Shown here one piece after another: positions 52,701 through 61,297 of a stretch of DNA of 64,000 nt. Below the pieces are notes generated by a model. That model saw nothing but the letters and a program-made list of their open reading frames with translations. It was not told the DNA's origin and did no database searches. The translations under genes were made by a program, and so were the position numbers. The number at the start of each line of letters is the position of its first letter. Within the stretch, counting starts at the first letter, position 1. Source of the DNA: JAMQKA01 sp034521835 (lineage in GTDB: Bacteria > Bacteroidota > Rhodothermia > Balneolales > Balneolaceae); NCBI GenBank assembly GCA_034521835.1, contig JAXHMA010000003.1, positions 124,001 through 188,000 of the forward strand, in the 5' to 3' direction.

Positions 52701-53511
52701 ATGGGCTCAGTTCCGAGGAGAAAGAGGTATAGGTGACCCCCAGTTCCTCCAGTAGTTCTGCAACGGCTTGCTCATGCCGAGGATTTTTGTAGCTGTTCAT
52801 CAGGCAGATGGCTACCGAATATTGATTGATATTTTCCACGGACCGAAGCCTTTCCTTTAAAAGCTCAAGATCTACCGGGCGGAGGACAGCTCCTTTGGCA
52901 TCGATCCGTTCCGGCACTTCGATGACCCGCTGGTAGAGCGGTTCCGGCTTTTCGATATGCAGTGCAAACAGATCTGGTCGTTTTTGATCGCCGATTTTCA
53001 GAAGATCAGCAAAACCTTCAGTGATCAGAAAGAGGGTAGGCGCTCCCTTCTGTTCGAGCAGGGCGTTGGTACCCTTGGTGGTGGCCAGCCTCAGATCAGC
53101 GGGCGGTATCAGCTCGCCGTGCGGGGTTTTTGTTACCAGGCGGGCTGCCAAAATTGGTGCTTCCTGTTGGGAGGTAACCTCAAATGAGGAAAATTCACTA
53201 GTGGAAGGGATAGGATTGGTTAGTCCAATAGTAGAATTTTTGGCATCAAAATATTCAACTTTTACGGGAACATGATCAAAATTAAGGAACCGAAAGGAAA
53301 ACCCTTTTATAAAATCACGGGGCGCATTCCAGTCTTGGTCCACGCGCAATGTTTTATCATTAATCCGGGCGACAATCTTTCCGCGCAGGGCACTGCTGCT
53401 AAGCACTTTGGTTTTGTGAAAACTCCCGTCAGGAGCGCGTGCAATGCAGTCCGTGAAGGTACCGCCGGTATCAATCCAGATCTGCCAGATAGTTGAAGGT
53501 GAAGTCATCAT
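49702..53511 (-). CDS. oplAH: Fused hydantoinase-type 5-oxoprolinase (ATP-hydrolysing), HyuA-HyuB
   Basis: Intact 1269 residues, the eukaryotic-type single-chain length. The HyuA half has the phosphate-binding WIDTGGTFTDCIARAPDGSF and FDMGGTSTDVARYD, and GGSICSFDGFKLKVGPESAG; the HyuB half (from ~residue 760) has HPAFGGSHLPDVTVVTP, ASRAHHAEIGGTRPGSMP and the C-terminal GGGGFEKQEF end. It opens 5-oxoproline to glutamate with ATP in the gamma-glutamyl cycle; a hydantoinase activity is also possible. The NRAMP-like gene follows. No membrane segment. Confidence 0.85.
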   Translation of the reverse strand: MMTSPSTIWQIWIDTGGTFTDCIARAPDGSFHKTKVLSSSALRGKIVARINDKTLRVDQDWNAPRDFIKGFSFRFLNFDHVPVKVEYFDAKNSTIGLTNPIPSTSEFSSFEVTSQQEAPILAARLVTKTPHGELIPPADLRLATTKGTNALLEQKGAPTLFLITEGFADLLKIGDQKRPDLFALHIEKPEPLYQRVIEVPERIDAKGAVLRPVDLELLKERLRSVENINQYSVAICLMNSYKNPRHEQAVAELLEELGVTYTSFSSELSPFIKILPRAQTAVVNAYLSPILHEYINNVKKQLAVGSFRMMTSAGGLTLASRFNTKDSLLSGPAGGVVGAATVGQKAGFSHLISFDMGGTSTDVARYDSEYDYLFQHQVGDAKLAAPALSIETVAAGGGSICSFDGFKLKVGPESAGADPGPACYGNGGPLTVTDVNFLLGRLEPENFSIPVSRSEAERRLEEILDQVRTQNEKDVKEHEVLEGFLQIANERMADAIRKISLRKGYDPREYAIVAFGGAGAQHACAIANQLEINDIVIPENAGLLSAYGLGNAVIEQFEEQQILKLLPDIKSSIEGRFSTLIEKATEKLMAEEIPKNDIEVRRKSVFMRLRGQESTLEITVNESKNLRKSFKKAYQKRYGHWIEGRDIEVESIRVVASTRKPEINHTTAANGQKIESPKYSKEVVFDGEEIETVVCTRQQLSSEKRLIGPAIILDPYSTIVVEPGWELQVLQEGSLVLHRYELLEETGSTVQERSEAVALELFTNRFTSVAEEMGEMLKRTALSVNVKERMDYSCALLNAEGSLIVNAPHIPVHLGALGLCIRRLKETTEMNPGDVIVTNHPAFGGSHLPDVTVVTPIFAEDGNPKLIGFAASRAHHAEIGGTRPGSMPPDATSLAEEGVVVPPMHLVKNGDPQWDDIREILTNSPHPTRNIQENIADLQAAVAANHRGTRSLLQLVDNHGLDKVLHYMDALKSYAADKMRTTIRNLETGTYQTTELLDDGTRLNAEITISDKNISFDFEGTDPTHPGNLNATPAIVNSVIIYILRLLVDEPLPLNEGLLEPVTINLPKGSLLNPAFRDDPSDCPAVVGGNVETSQRLVDLLLKPFDKIACSQGTMNNVLFGNESFGYYETIGGGTGAGPDFHGSDAVHHHMTNTAGTDPEILEQRYPVRLDQYAIRRESGGQGKFNGGNGIQRKLTFLEPVSLSLLTQHRVEAPYGLKGGEPSAKGKQWIIRKDGTKQPLSSIDGAELDEGDQFIILTPGGGGFEKQEF

Positions 53512-53869
53512 ATTCGGTTTGTGCGTACCGGTTCAGGGAATCCAGAATGTTGAACCCTGAACAGAAAATTCAAACATCTGTCGGTCAAAAATGCATAATG
53601 CCAGGAGTGGGCCGAGCGACTCCTGGTCAAGTCAATGGTAGCATATGTAAAAGAAAAAGCCAAAGATGGAATATTTTTGGTAAAAACTTTATTCTCACCT
53701 TCCTAATTTATTTAAAGGTAGGCTTAGCAATAGTCTTACTTTCACTTGCTGTCATCAGCGTGCCTGCGAAACGATCTCCATGTTGAGGCTCCGATCAGGA
53801 GATTGGGACACTCCGTTCGCACTGACAGCTGATTTTGTAAAGCCTTTTTAACAAGAAAAAAATGTTACT
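53512..53869. other. Gene-free region between 5-oxoprolinase and CPA2 genes, with two inverted repeats
   Basis: No supported CDS. It contains a perfect 8-bp hairpin (CCAGGAGT/ACTCCTGG at 53601-53626, 10-base loop) with no T-tract, and the larger imperfect palindrome at 53748-53829. The two divergent promoters must also lie here. Confidence 0.6.
53748..53829. repeat. REP-like imperfect palindrome
   Basis: Outer ends GCTGTCA and TGACAGC are exact inverted copies; inside, GATCTCC is mirrored by GGAGATTG with extra blocks such as GCGAA and TTCGC. The ~82-base unit looks like a degenerate intergenic palindromic repeat of the type seen in Balneola-like genomes. It lies directly before the CPA2 start. 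Confidence 0.6.
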
Positions 53870-56035
53870 GTGGATATATTTTCAGCAGCTCCGCATCACG
53901 ACATCCTCTTGTTGGTTCTGCAGATTGCGGTACTCCTTTTTGCCGCGCGGGCGATGGGTGAACTGGCCCAGCGGCTGGGGCAGCCCTCGGTTGTGGGGGA
54001 GATTTTGGCTGGTATCATACTGGGCCCCTCGGTGCTGGTGGCCATATTCCCGGGTCTGGGAGAATGGATTATCCCGCAAACTGCAACACAGGGCTACCTG
54101 CTGGAGGTCGTCAGCCTGATCGGGGCGATGTTCCTGCTGCTTATCACCGGCCTTGAAACGGATATCAAGCTGATTAAACGCCATGCGCGAACCGCTGCCG
54201 GCGTCTCGTTCGGAGGTATCATTGTAACATTTGCCAGCGGATTTGTACTCGGCCAGTTGTTACCGGATTTCCTGCTTGCTGATACTGATGAGCGGCTCGT
54301 GTTCTCCCTGTTTGTGGCAACGGCGATGTCTATTTCTGCTATTCCGGTCATCTCCAAGGTGTTGATGGATCTGAATCTGATGCGGCGTGATGTGGGGCAG
54401 ACGATCCTTGCAGCCGGCATGAGTGATGACACCATAGGGTGGATTTTACTTTCGATTGTGGCAGGATTAGCCAGCGGCGAGACCGTCACCGCCGGCAGCG
54501 TTCTGCAGATTGTGGGCAGCGTGCTGGCTTTCATGGTGGTCAGTTTTACCATTGGTCGCTGGCTGGTGCGCAAACTGCTGACCTACGTGCAGGATGAGAT
54601 CAAGAGCGCGGACCGGTTGCTGACCTTGGTAATGATCCTGACATTCGCCTGGGGTGCTATCACACAGGCACTGCATCTTGAAGCGGTGCTGGGTGCCTTT
54701 GTGATGGGTATTCTATTTGGCATGATGCCGCGCCTGCCGGAAGATGTGATCCATAAATTGGAAAGTATTGCTCTTGGAATTTTTGCCCCAATTTTCTTTG
54801 CGGTAGCGGGCTTAAAAGTGAATATCCTTAATCTGCTTGAGCCTACTCTGATTGTCATTACTTTAATTGTGATTGCGGTTGCTACCCTGGGGAAAATAGT
54901 TGGTACCTACTCGGGAGCCCGCATCATCGGCGGCCGCGATCACTGGACGGCATTGAGCTTCGGGGCAGGATTGAATGCAAGAGGAGCGATGGAAATCATT
55001 ATCGCCACCATCGGGTTGAATCTCGGAATACTCGGGCAGGATATGTTCTCAATAATCGTTGTGATGGCAATGGCTACCTCCCTGATGGCTCCCTCGGCGC
55101 TGCGCTGGGTCCTTGAGCGGGTTGAACTCGGAAAAGAGGAGGAGGAGCGATTGAAGCAGGAGGAGCTGGAAGCGAAAAGCTTGGTGGCGGGCTTACACCG
55201 CGTGCTGCTACCCGTGCGGCGCCGCGATATAACACCAGACAAACAAACCATCCAATCCGTGGAAGCGCAGATACTGGAGATGTTGGGACAGAAAGCGGAG
55301 TTGTCTCTCACGCTCTTTACCGTTGCCGAGGAGAGCAAGAAGGAGGAATGTGAACAATATCTAAATAAATGTGCCAGGCTCTTTAACCAGAAAGAGATCG
55401 TAACCAAGGTTGTGGCGAACCAATCACCCGGTGATAAGATTCTGGACGAAGCTAAAAAGGATTATGACCTTATTGTACTGGGAGCAACAGAATACAGGAA
55501 TCAGGCGGAGCATACCCATCTATTTAGTCCTCTTATCGATTACCTGGTGAGGGTTTCGCCCTGTCCGACGTTAATTGTTCGTTCGGCCGAGATTGGTGAA
55601 GGCTGGAATCCCAGGCGCATCCTGGTGCCGACGAACGGAACAGTGGCATCAAAAAATGCAGCCGACCTTGGTTTTTTTATAGCTAAGTCAGATATAGCCC
55701 GGGAAGTTACCGCCCTGAATGTGATGTTTGACGAACACAGAAAATCACCCTGGCACATCCGGGAGGACAAGAAGGAGGGACAAAAGGCAATTGCCAAAGG
55801 TATCGTGAACGAACTGAAAGAGCGCGGGGAGGCGATGGGCGTGAAGACCCACGCTGTCGTAGAGCAGGGTGACACACCGGAACAAGCAATTCATGATTTT
55901 GCAGTGGATAATGAGATTGATTTGGTGATACTTGGCACTAATGTTCGGCCCGGTTCCCACCGGCTCTACCTGGGGCCGCGGGTAGAAAGCATCCTGGAGA
56001 AGGTGCCATGCCCGGTGCTAATATTTAATACGTGA
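53870..56035 (+). CDS. CPA2-family cation:proton antiporter with two C-terminal UspA domains
   Basis: Intact 721 residues; GTG start, since ATG 53862 is in a different frame. About 12 helices in residues 1-410 with LGQPSVVGEILAGIILGPS and the transport motif region GLNARGAMEIIIATIG typical of CPA2/Kef. Two universal-stress domains follow: the first (~435-570) ends LGATEYRNQ...SPCPTLIVRS, the second (~580-721) ends LGTNVRPGSHRLYLGP and PCPVLIFNT. Each has the G-x9-G-S/T-type nucleotide loop in degenerate form. ATP-responsive control of Na+/K+ flux is inferred. Confidence 0.85.
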   Translation: MDIFSAAPHHDILLLVLQIAVLLFAARAMGELAQRLGQPSVVGEILAGIILGPSVLVAIFPGLGEWIIPQTATQGYLLEVVSLIGAMFLLLITGLETDIKLIKRHARTAAGVSFGGIIVTFASGFVLGQLLPDFLLADTDERLVFSLFVATAMSISAIPVISKVLMDLNLMRRDVGQTILAAGMSDDTIGWILLSIVAGLASGETVTAGSVLQIVGSVLAFMVVSFTIGRWLVRKLLTYVQDEIKSADRLLTLVMILTFAWGAITQALHLEAVLGAFVMGILFGMMPRLPEDVIHKLESIALGIFAPIFFAVAGLKVNILNLLEPTLIVITLIVIAVATLGKIVGTYSGARIIGGRDHWTALSFGAGLNARGAMEIIIATIGLNLGILGQDMFSIIVVMAMATSLMAPSALRWVLERVELGKEEEERLKQEELEAKSLVAGLHRVLLPVRRRDITPDKQTIQSVEAQILEMLGQKAELSLTLFTVAEESKKEECEQYLNKCARLFNQKEIVTKVVANQSPGDKILDEAKKDYDLIVLGATEYRNQAEHTHLFSPLIDYLVRVSPCPTLIVRSAEIGEGWNPRRILVPTNGTVASKNAADLGFFIAKSDIAREVTALNVMFDEHRKSPWHIREDKKEGQKAIAKGIVNELKERGEAMGVKTHAVVEQGDTPEQAIHDFAVDNEIDLVILGTNVRPGSHRLYLGPRVESILEKVPCPVLIFNT

Positions 56036-56368
56036 ACGAGGAAGGTCCTCCACCATGTAATTTTTTTTAAGAAGTACCAGCTGTCTCAGTTACAAGAGAC
56101 AGTTCTTTGTAGAAATGGCGTTTCCCACTCTGCTCACCTTAATGGGCAACCACGGCAGGATTTCTTTCTTAACACCTCTGGATGGATGTCCGAACGGCTC
56201 ATAAATCTGAGACCGGTTTTGTGGGTTCGTTTTTGTTCACACAAAAGGGAATACTTCTAAATGGAAGAAGAGCTATGACTTTTTGAGGAAGCCCTAACTA
56301 CTTATGGTATTGTAAGGGAGATTCTGAATATATAGTGGATTTGTTATAATCTGATATCGTATAGCAGC
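56036..56368. other. Gene-free region with hairpin and repeat copy A
   Basis: No CDS supported. A stem at 56081-56087 / 56096-56102 (CTGTCTC/GAGACAG, extendable by two pairs) with TTCTTT after it is a possible weak terminator for the CPA2 gene. Parts of the dispersed repeat (copy A) lie at 56168-56297. Confidence 0.5.
56168..56297. repeat. Dispersed intergenic repeat, copy A
   Basis: Bases 56233-56295 match 63671-63733 without gaps at 47 of 63 positions (hand count). The neighbouring block around 56194-56207 is the reverse complement of GATTTATGAGCCGT at 63583-63596, followed in both by GAGGTGT and AAGAAATCC. The two blocks are inverted relative to each other between copies. Confidence 0.6.
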
Positions 56369-58174
56369 CTATTGTGTATTTGTAGGCCGGATTACGATCA
56401 ATTTACCGGCAGTGGCCGGAGGATAGGGATAGTTAACAGTAATAGGCCGCAATTTCTGATCTGAAGTAATGTGGAATAAAGGTATTTCCTGGTCCTTTCC
56501 CTTTTCATTATTCATGTAATCTGAAAAGGTATTTTGTTCTGTAATGTTGACCGTTGACAGATCATCTTCTGATGTAATCCGTTGTGCCAGTTTATCGTGG
56601 TTAAGGTTCTTACTAAACAAAATTCGGCCACTCAGATGGTCAGATACCTTTTTTTCTGTTTTTTTATGTTTGGTATTGGGAGATAGTTGGAAAACATGAG
56701 AACGATCAAAAATTTCGCCCAAGCGGAGGGCTGCCAGTGAGTTTACCTCATCGTTGGGGGTAAAAGCCAGCAGGTGGCCGATGCCGTCCAAGTCAATTTC
56801 TTCAAGGGCGATTTCCGAAAGTATATTTCCGTGATAGGCATCAAGGTTCTGGGATCGTGCTCTCGCTATATTATTCCAATTGGCATCTGCCATTAACACT
56901 TTTATTCCTTCTTGCTGTAGTTTTTTTCCGACTTCAATCGACCAGTCTTTCGCTCCAAGAATCAATACCCCGTTGGGTTCTGGCTTGGCAACGCCCAGTT
57001 TTCGGGCTACCCACGAAGCGGGCAGGCCGTAGATAATGACGGTACTTATTATAACGATGAATACAACGGGAATGAGCTGATTGGCCTGTTCAAATCCGTT
57101 CTGTGCTAAACTGATGGCAAAGATGGATGATATGGAAGCGGCCACCACACCACGTGGTGCCATCCAGGAAAGAAAGATTTTTTCACGCCAGCTTACATCG
57201 GAAAAAACGGTGGATATATAGACAGCAAACGGCCGGGCAATTAATACGATTATTCCCAGGAATGCCAGCATGGCCCAGTTCAAATTTGCCAGCAGTTCAT
57301 TAAGCTCAATCCGAGCGGCCAGCAGAATGAACAGGGTGGAGAGCAAGAGCACTCTCAGGTTTTCCTTGAATTCGATGATATGGTTGATATTTGCCGTTTT
57401 TTGATTCACGAGCGCAATACCCATGAGGGTTGTAGCCCAAAGTCCGGACTCATGCTGAATCATATTTGATACCGTAAATACAACAACTACAATCATCAGG
57501 CTGACGGGATTGTGCAGGAAATCGGGCAGGGCGTGTCGTTTAAGCAGCAGATAGATTAACGCCGCTCCGCCCAGCCCGCATAAGGTCCCAAAGACAATAG
57601 TTTTAACAATACTGACAATAGCTACACTGGTAGCGGCTGTAACACTGGTGGCAATGATGACTTCGAACACCAAGACGGACAGCATGGCACCGATAGGATC
57701 TATTACAATGCCTTCCCATTTTAAAATGGGTCCCACTTGTCCCGACGGACGTACTTGCCTCAGCAGTGGAATAACCACCGTAGGACCGGTTACAACCAAT
57801 ATGGCACCTAAAAGAATGGAGAGCTCCCAGCCAAAACTGAAAATATAGTATGAGGACAGAGAGGTAATCGTCCATGTGGCCAGAACCCCTATGCTGACAA
57901 GATTTCCAATAACACTCCCTACATCTTTGAGTTCTGCAAACCGCAGGCTGAGGCCTCCTTCAAAAAGGATGATTGCTACAGAAACAGAAATGAATGGGGC
58001 AAGGAGATCCCCCATTAAGAGGTCGGGATCCAGAAGTCCAAATACCGGCCCTGCAAGGATACCGGATATGAGTAGGAGCAATATGGCCGGAAGGTTAAAT
58101 CTCCAGGCTGCCCACTGTGCACCAATGCCAAATACAAGGATGCTCGCAATGGCGATTAAAAAATGTTCAGCCAT
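56369..58174 (-). CDS. CPA1-family cation:proton antiporter with C-terminal RCK/TrkA-N domain
   Basis: Intact, about 601 residues from ATG 58174 (the upstream TTG at 58189 is less likely). Helical core 1-395 with FEGGLSLRF, the ion-site region LVVTGPTVVIPLLRQVRPSG and EGIVIDPIGAML, typical of CPA1/NhaP. The nucleotide-binding RCK domain (~400-500) starts NGVLILGAKDWSIEVGKKLQQ and has the acidic beta2 end MADANW; the canonical GxGxxG is degenerate. Probably NAD(H)- or nucleotide-gated Na+ or K+/H+ exchange. Confidence 0.85.
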   Translation of the reverse strand: MAEHFLIAIASILVFGIGAQWAAWRFNLPAILLLLISGILAGPVFGLLDPDLLMGDLLAPFISVSVAIILFEGGLSLRFAELKDVGSVIGNLVSIGVLATWTITSLSSYYIFSFGWELSILLGAILVVTGPTVVIPLLRQVRPSGQVGPILKWEGIVIDPIGAMLSVLVFEVIIATSVTAATSVAIVSIVKTIVFGTLCGLGGAALIYLLLKRHALPDFLHNPVSLMIVVVVFTVSNMIQHESGLWATTLMGIALVNQKTANINHIIEFKENLRVLLLSTLFILLAARIELNELLANLNWAMLAFLGIIVLIARPFAVYISTVFSDVSWREKIFLSWMAPRGVVAASISSIFAISLAQNGFEQANQLIPVVFIVIISTVIIYGLPASWVARKLGVAKPEPNGVLILGAKDWSIEVGKKLQQEGIKVLMADANWNNIARARSQNLDAYHGNILSEIALEEIDLDGIGHLLAFTPNDEVNSLAALRLGEIFDRSHVFQLSPNTKHKKTEKKVSDHLSGRILFSKNLNHDKLAQRITSEDDLSTVNITEQNTFSDYMNNEKGKDQEIPLFHITSDQKLRPITVNYPYPPATAGKLIVIRPTNTQ

Positions 58175-58676
58175 AAGTTGTTTTAGCAAACCCAGTTTTC
58201 TGTGACTGAGCTTTTGATCTGTATGAAAATTTGAATGTTAACCTGGATTATTCACCAAGAAATTTGGTTGTGCCCAAGGCGAAGGAAACATGACCACGGA
58301 ATCGTACATAGGTACGTTGAGCACGTCATGTTGACTTCAACGAAGTGCACGACCCAATTTCGCAGCGGTTTGTGAGAATTCCCAAATTTGAGCTATCGAT
58401 TATTTCCGCTCGATATAATAATTTCATTGGCTTAAGCGGTAATTTATTCTATTTCGTGAATAATCAAGGTTAAGATGATGAACCCATTCCACATTACCAA
58501 AGGCTTTAATTACCATTTTATTAAGAAAATGATGATTGAACGGCTACTGTAATCTGAAAATGAGGTGTTAATTAGTTTTGGGTTAAAAAACTTTTTAAAA
58601 AGTCGAAACGCTGTATCTTTTAGTATAGTTTACATAAACCTTAATTCAAGATAATTGATACAGTCAAAACGATTGT
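58175..58676. other. Gene-free region with hairpins and repeat copy C
   Basis: About 500 bases with no CDS. It contains nested inverted arms (AACATGAC/GTCATGTT at 58287-58294 and 58325-58332, with CGTAC/GTACG inside) and, on the minus strand, sequence related to the end of copy B: 21 bases at ~58244-58264 match 63850-63870 nearly perfectly. The divergent promoters are presumably in the AT-rich right half. Confidence 0.5.
58244..58400 (-). repeat. Dispersed intergenic repeat, copy C (partial)
   Basis: On the minus strand, TTTCCttcgcCTTG followed by AAATTTCTTGGTGAATAATC corresponds to TTTTCCctcttcagCTTG and AAATTCCCTGGTGAATAATC at 63828-63870. Upstream it shares a GCTGCG block. The match fades further out. 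Confidence 0.5.
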
Positions 58677-58898
58677 ATGAAAGATGATCTGAAAAGTAAA
58701 TTAATTACTGAATCTATCTGGTTGGCCGGCCTTCTGCTCATATCCGCTGCGATAGAGTATGTCATCCTCATGGTTTTCGATCTGCATCCTGTATTGAGCG
58801 TAAAAATACAGGGACTCATCGGGCTCCTGATTATAGGATATATTATTCGAATGGCGGCCAGACTCAGAAATTTGAGCAGATCTGGAGAAGTTGAGTAA
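58677..58898 (+). CDS. Small two-helix membrane protein
   Basis: 73 residues. Two hydrophobic helices (WLAGLLLISAAIEYVILMVF; LIGLLIIGYIIRMAARL) separated by a short polar turn and flanked by charged ends. No family recognised. It starts 116 bases before the first APC permease on the same strand and could be a subunit or regulator; that is inference from position. Confidence 0.55.
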   Translation: MKDDLKSKLITESIWLAGLLLISAAIEYVILMVFDLHPVLSVKIQGLIGLLIIGYIIRMAARLRNLSRSGEVE

Positions 58899-59014
58899 AT
58901 TGCCCATGATTGACGATATTTCAGCTCAAATACGCATAAGCTAATTCTTTAGAAAGCTGATTATTTCCCTTTTCTTTACAGCTTTCATAACCCATTTAAA
59001 ATTCATTATCAGTT

Positions 59015-61147
59015 TTGCCCATACTTGAAGATTCGGAGAAATTAGAGAAACAGCTAGGTGCATTCGATGTTTTCGCAATTGCAACAGGAGCGATGTTCAG
59101 CTCCGGTCTTTTCCTGCTGCCTGGTATAGCGGCCGCTGAAACCGGTCCTTCTGTTTTCCTCGCTTATCTGGTGTCAGGGTTGTTGGTATTGCCAACAATG
59201 TTTAGCAAGGCGGAACTGGCAACAGCATTTCCCCGGGCTGGGGGCACCTATTACATTATTGATCGCAGCATGGGTCCCCTTATGGGCAGTATCGGCGGGT
59301 TCGGTTCCTGGTTTTCCCTGGTCTTTAAAAGTGCGTTTGCGCTGATCGGCATGGGTGCCTACATCTCCCTGTTCTTTGAGGTACCGATCACCCCTGTTGC
59401 CATTATACTGGCAGTGGCGTTTGGTGCCCTGAATGTGGTTGGTGCAAAAGAAACCAGCACGTTGCAGAATATACTGGTAATAACGTTGATCACGATCATG
59501 GCCTATTATCTCGTTCAGGGATTTTCGCACCTGTTTTCTCTTGGATTTTTAGATATACACCGCCAGCAGTTTACCCCGTTTTTTACCAACGGCATACAGG
59601 GATTCTTCGGGACGGTGGGAATGGTTTTCGTTTCATACGCAGGTCTCACTAAAGTGGTAAGTGTCGCTGAAGAGGTGGAAAATCCGGATCGGAACATACC
59701 GCGAGGAATGTTTTATTCTATACTTGTGGCTATCATCGTTTATGTGGCGGGTGTTTACCTGATGACGGCTGTTTTGGAGCCGGAGATGTTCCAACAGGAT
59801 TTGACGCCCGTTGCTACGGCCGGGGAGATATTTTTAGGCTGGTTGCCCGGTGATACCGGATTAATTTTAGTGGTGATTGCCGCCATTGCAGCGTTTGCTT
59901 CAACGGGAAATGCCGGGATTATGTCGGCCTCCCGATTTCCGCTGGCCATGGCACGCGATAACCTGATACATCCGAAATTGTCGAAGGTTGGCCGGTTCAA
60001 CACACCAACCATATCCATAGTTGCTACCACAGGCATGATGATTTTTCTGCTTTTGGTGTTCAACGTTGAAGAGGTGGCCAAGCTGGCCAGCGCGTTTAAG
60101 TTGTTGCTGTTCGGACTGTTGAACCTGGCTGTTATTGTCATGCGTGAGAGTCAAATCAAGGAATATGATCCCGGATATATATCGCCACTGTATCCATGGC
60201 TGCAGATGGTGGGGATGCTCACATCGGGGCTGTTAATTTTTGAAATGGGATTAATTTCCATCCTGTTCACCGTGGCCGTTACTATTTTTTCAGTAGCTTG
60301 GTACTATTACTACGCCTATGGAAAGATTGATCGGCAGGGGGCAATCTACCACGTTCATGAACGCCTTGGCCAATATAAAGATCGCGGTCTGGAGCATGAG
60401 ATGCGACGTATTATGCAGGATAAAGGATTGCGGGAGGAAGATCCCTACGAACTGGTAGTTAGCAAGGCATCGGTTCTTGACGTAAAAGGTCCTGATATTA
60501 CCTACCGGGATATCGTTACACAAGCCTGCCAAAACCTGGCGACCAAGATTAATGTGGAAGAAGAAAAGCTGCTTCAGGAATTCGATAAAATGAGTGATTT
60601 CGGAGCCTTGTCTATCGGCAGGGGCACAGCGCTGCACCATACCCGGCTTGAGGTGGATACCGAGCCTGAACTGTTTATTGTGAGGATAAAAGAGGGGCTG
60701 CCTGTGCGAGGTCGGCATTTGGCCTCCTCAGACGGAGAGTCCCATGATGAAGGGAAAAAAATATACGCTCTCATCTTCTTGGTCAGTTCCGAAAAGCGCT
60801 CCACACAGCACCTGCGTTTTCTGGCTCATATCGCCGAGATGATTGATCAGGACAACTTCTTACAGCGATGGATTGACGCCGAAGATGAAGGGGACCTGCA
60901 GGAAATTCTGTTACGTGATGAGCGATTTATAAATTTAAAAGTAGATGCCAACAACCAAACCAAAGAGATGATTGGAAAAAAAATTCATGAGATTGAGTTA
61001 CCCGGTAATAGTCTGATCGCCATACTCAGACATGAAGAAAAAATAACGATTCCTCATGGGAATACAGTCATCCAAAAAGGGGATGAGCTATCAATAATTG
61101 GCGAGACGGAGGACATCAAAAGAATCAAAGAAATGAAAGAGAATTAA
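59015..61147 (+). CDS. APC-family permease fused to a PTS EIIA type-2-like domain and a TrkA-C domain (copy 1)
   Basis: Intact 710 residues from TTG 59015. Membrane core ~10-440 with 12 helices and APC motifs (FAIATGAMFSSGLFLLPGIA; ELATAFPRAGGTYYIIDRS; ASTGNAGIMSASRFPLAMAR). Residues ~482-640 resemble PTS EIIA type 2 (TALHHTRLEVDTEPELFIVR, IYALIFLVSSEKRS, EMIDQDNFLQRW); the active His position is kept as HH near residue 542 in place of the usual PH. Residues ~642-705 are TrkA-C/RCK-C (EIELPGNSLIAILRHEEKIT, GDELSIIGETEDIKRI). Substrate unknown. Followed by a paralogue 150 bases away. Confidence 0.82.
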   Translation: MPILEDSEKLEKQLGAFDVFAIATGAMFSSGLFLLPGIAAAETGPSVFLAYLVSGLLVLPTMFSKAELATAFPRAGGTYYIIDRSMGPLMGSIGGFGSWFSLVFKSAFALIGMGAYISLFFEVPITPVAIILAVAFGALNVVGAKETSTLQNILVITLITIMAYYLVQGFSHLFSLGFLDIHRQQFTPFFTNGIQGFFGTVGMVFVSYAGLTKVVSVAEEVENPDRNIPRGMFYSILVAIIVYVAGVYLMTAVLEPEMFQQDLTPVATAGEIFLGWLPGDTGLILVVIAAIAAFASTGNAGIMSASRFPLAMARDNLIHPKLSKVGRFNTPTISIVATTGMMIFLLLVFNVEEVAKLASAFKLLLFGLLNLAVIVMRESQIKEYDPGYISPLYPWLQMVGMLTSGLLIFEMGLISILFTVAVTIFSVAWYYYYAYGKIDRQGAIYHVHERLGQYKDRGLEHEMRRIMQDKGLREEDPYELVVSKASVLDVKGPDITYRDIVTQACQNLATKINVEEEKLLQEFDKMSDFGALSIGRGTALHHTRLEVDTEPELFIVRIKEGLPVRGRHLASSDGESHDEGKKIYALIFLVSSEKRSTQHLRFLAHIAEMIDQDNFLQRWIDAEDEGDLQEILLRDERFINLKVDANNQTKEMIGKKIHEIELPGNSLIAILRHEEKITIPHGNTVIQKGDELSIIGETEDIKRIKEMKEN

Positions 61148-61297
61148 TTATATATCCTATATCTTTGACGCGTTGAGTATCTGCTCAACAAAAGCTGACA
61201 ATCTTCTCTTCTTTTCGGTTGACAGATTTTATGATATATGCTATCGGCCAACAACTTGTAAAGACACCAGAGTTATAAAATATATTTTAATTGATCT

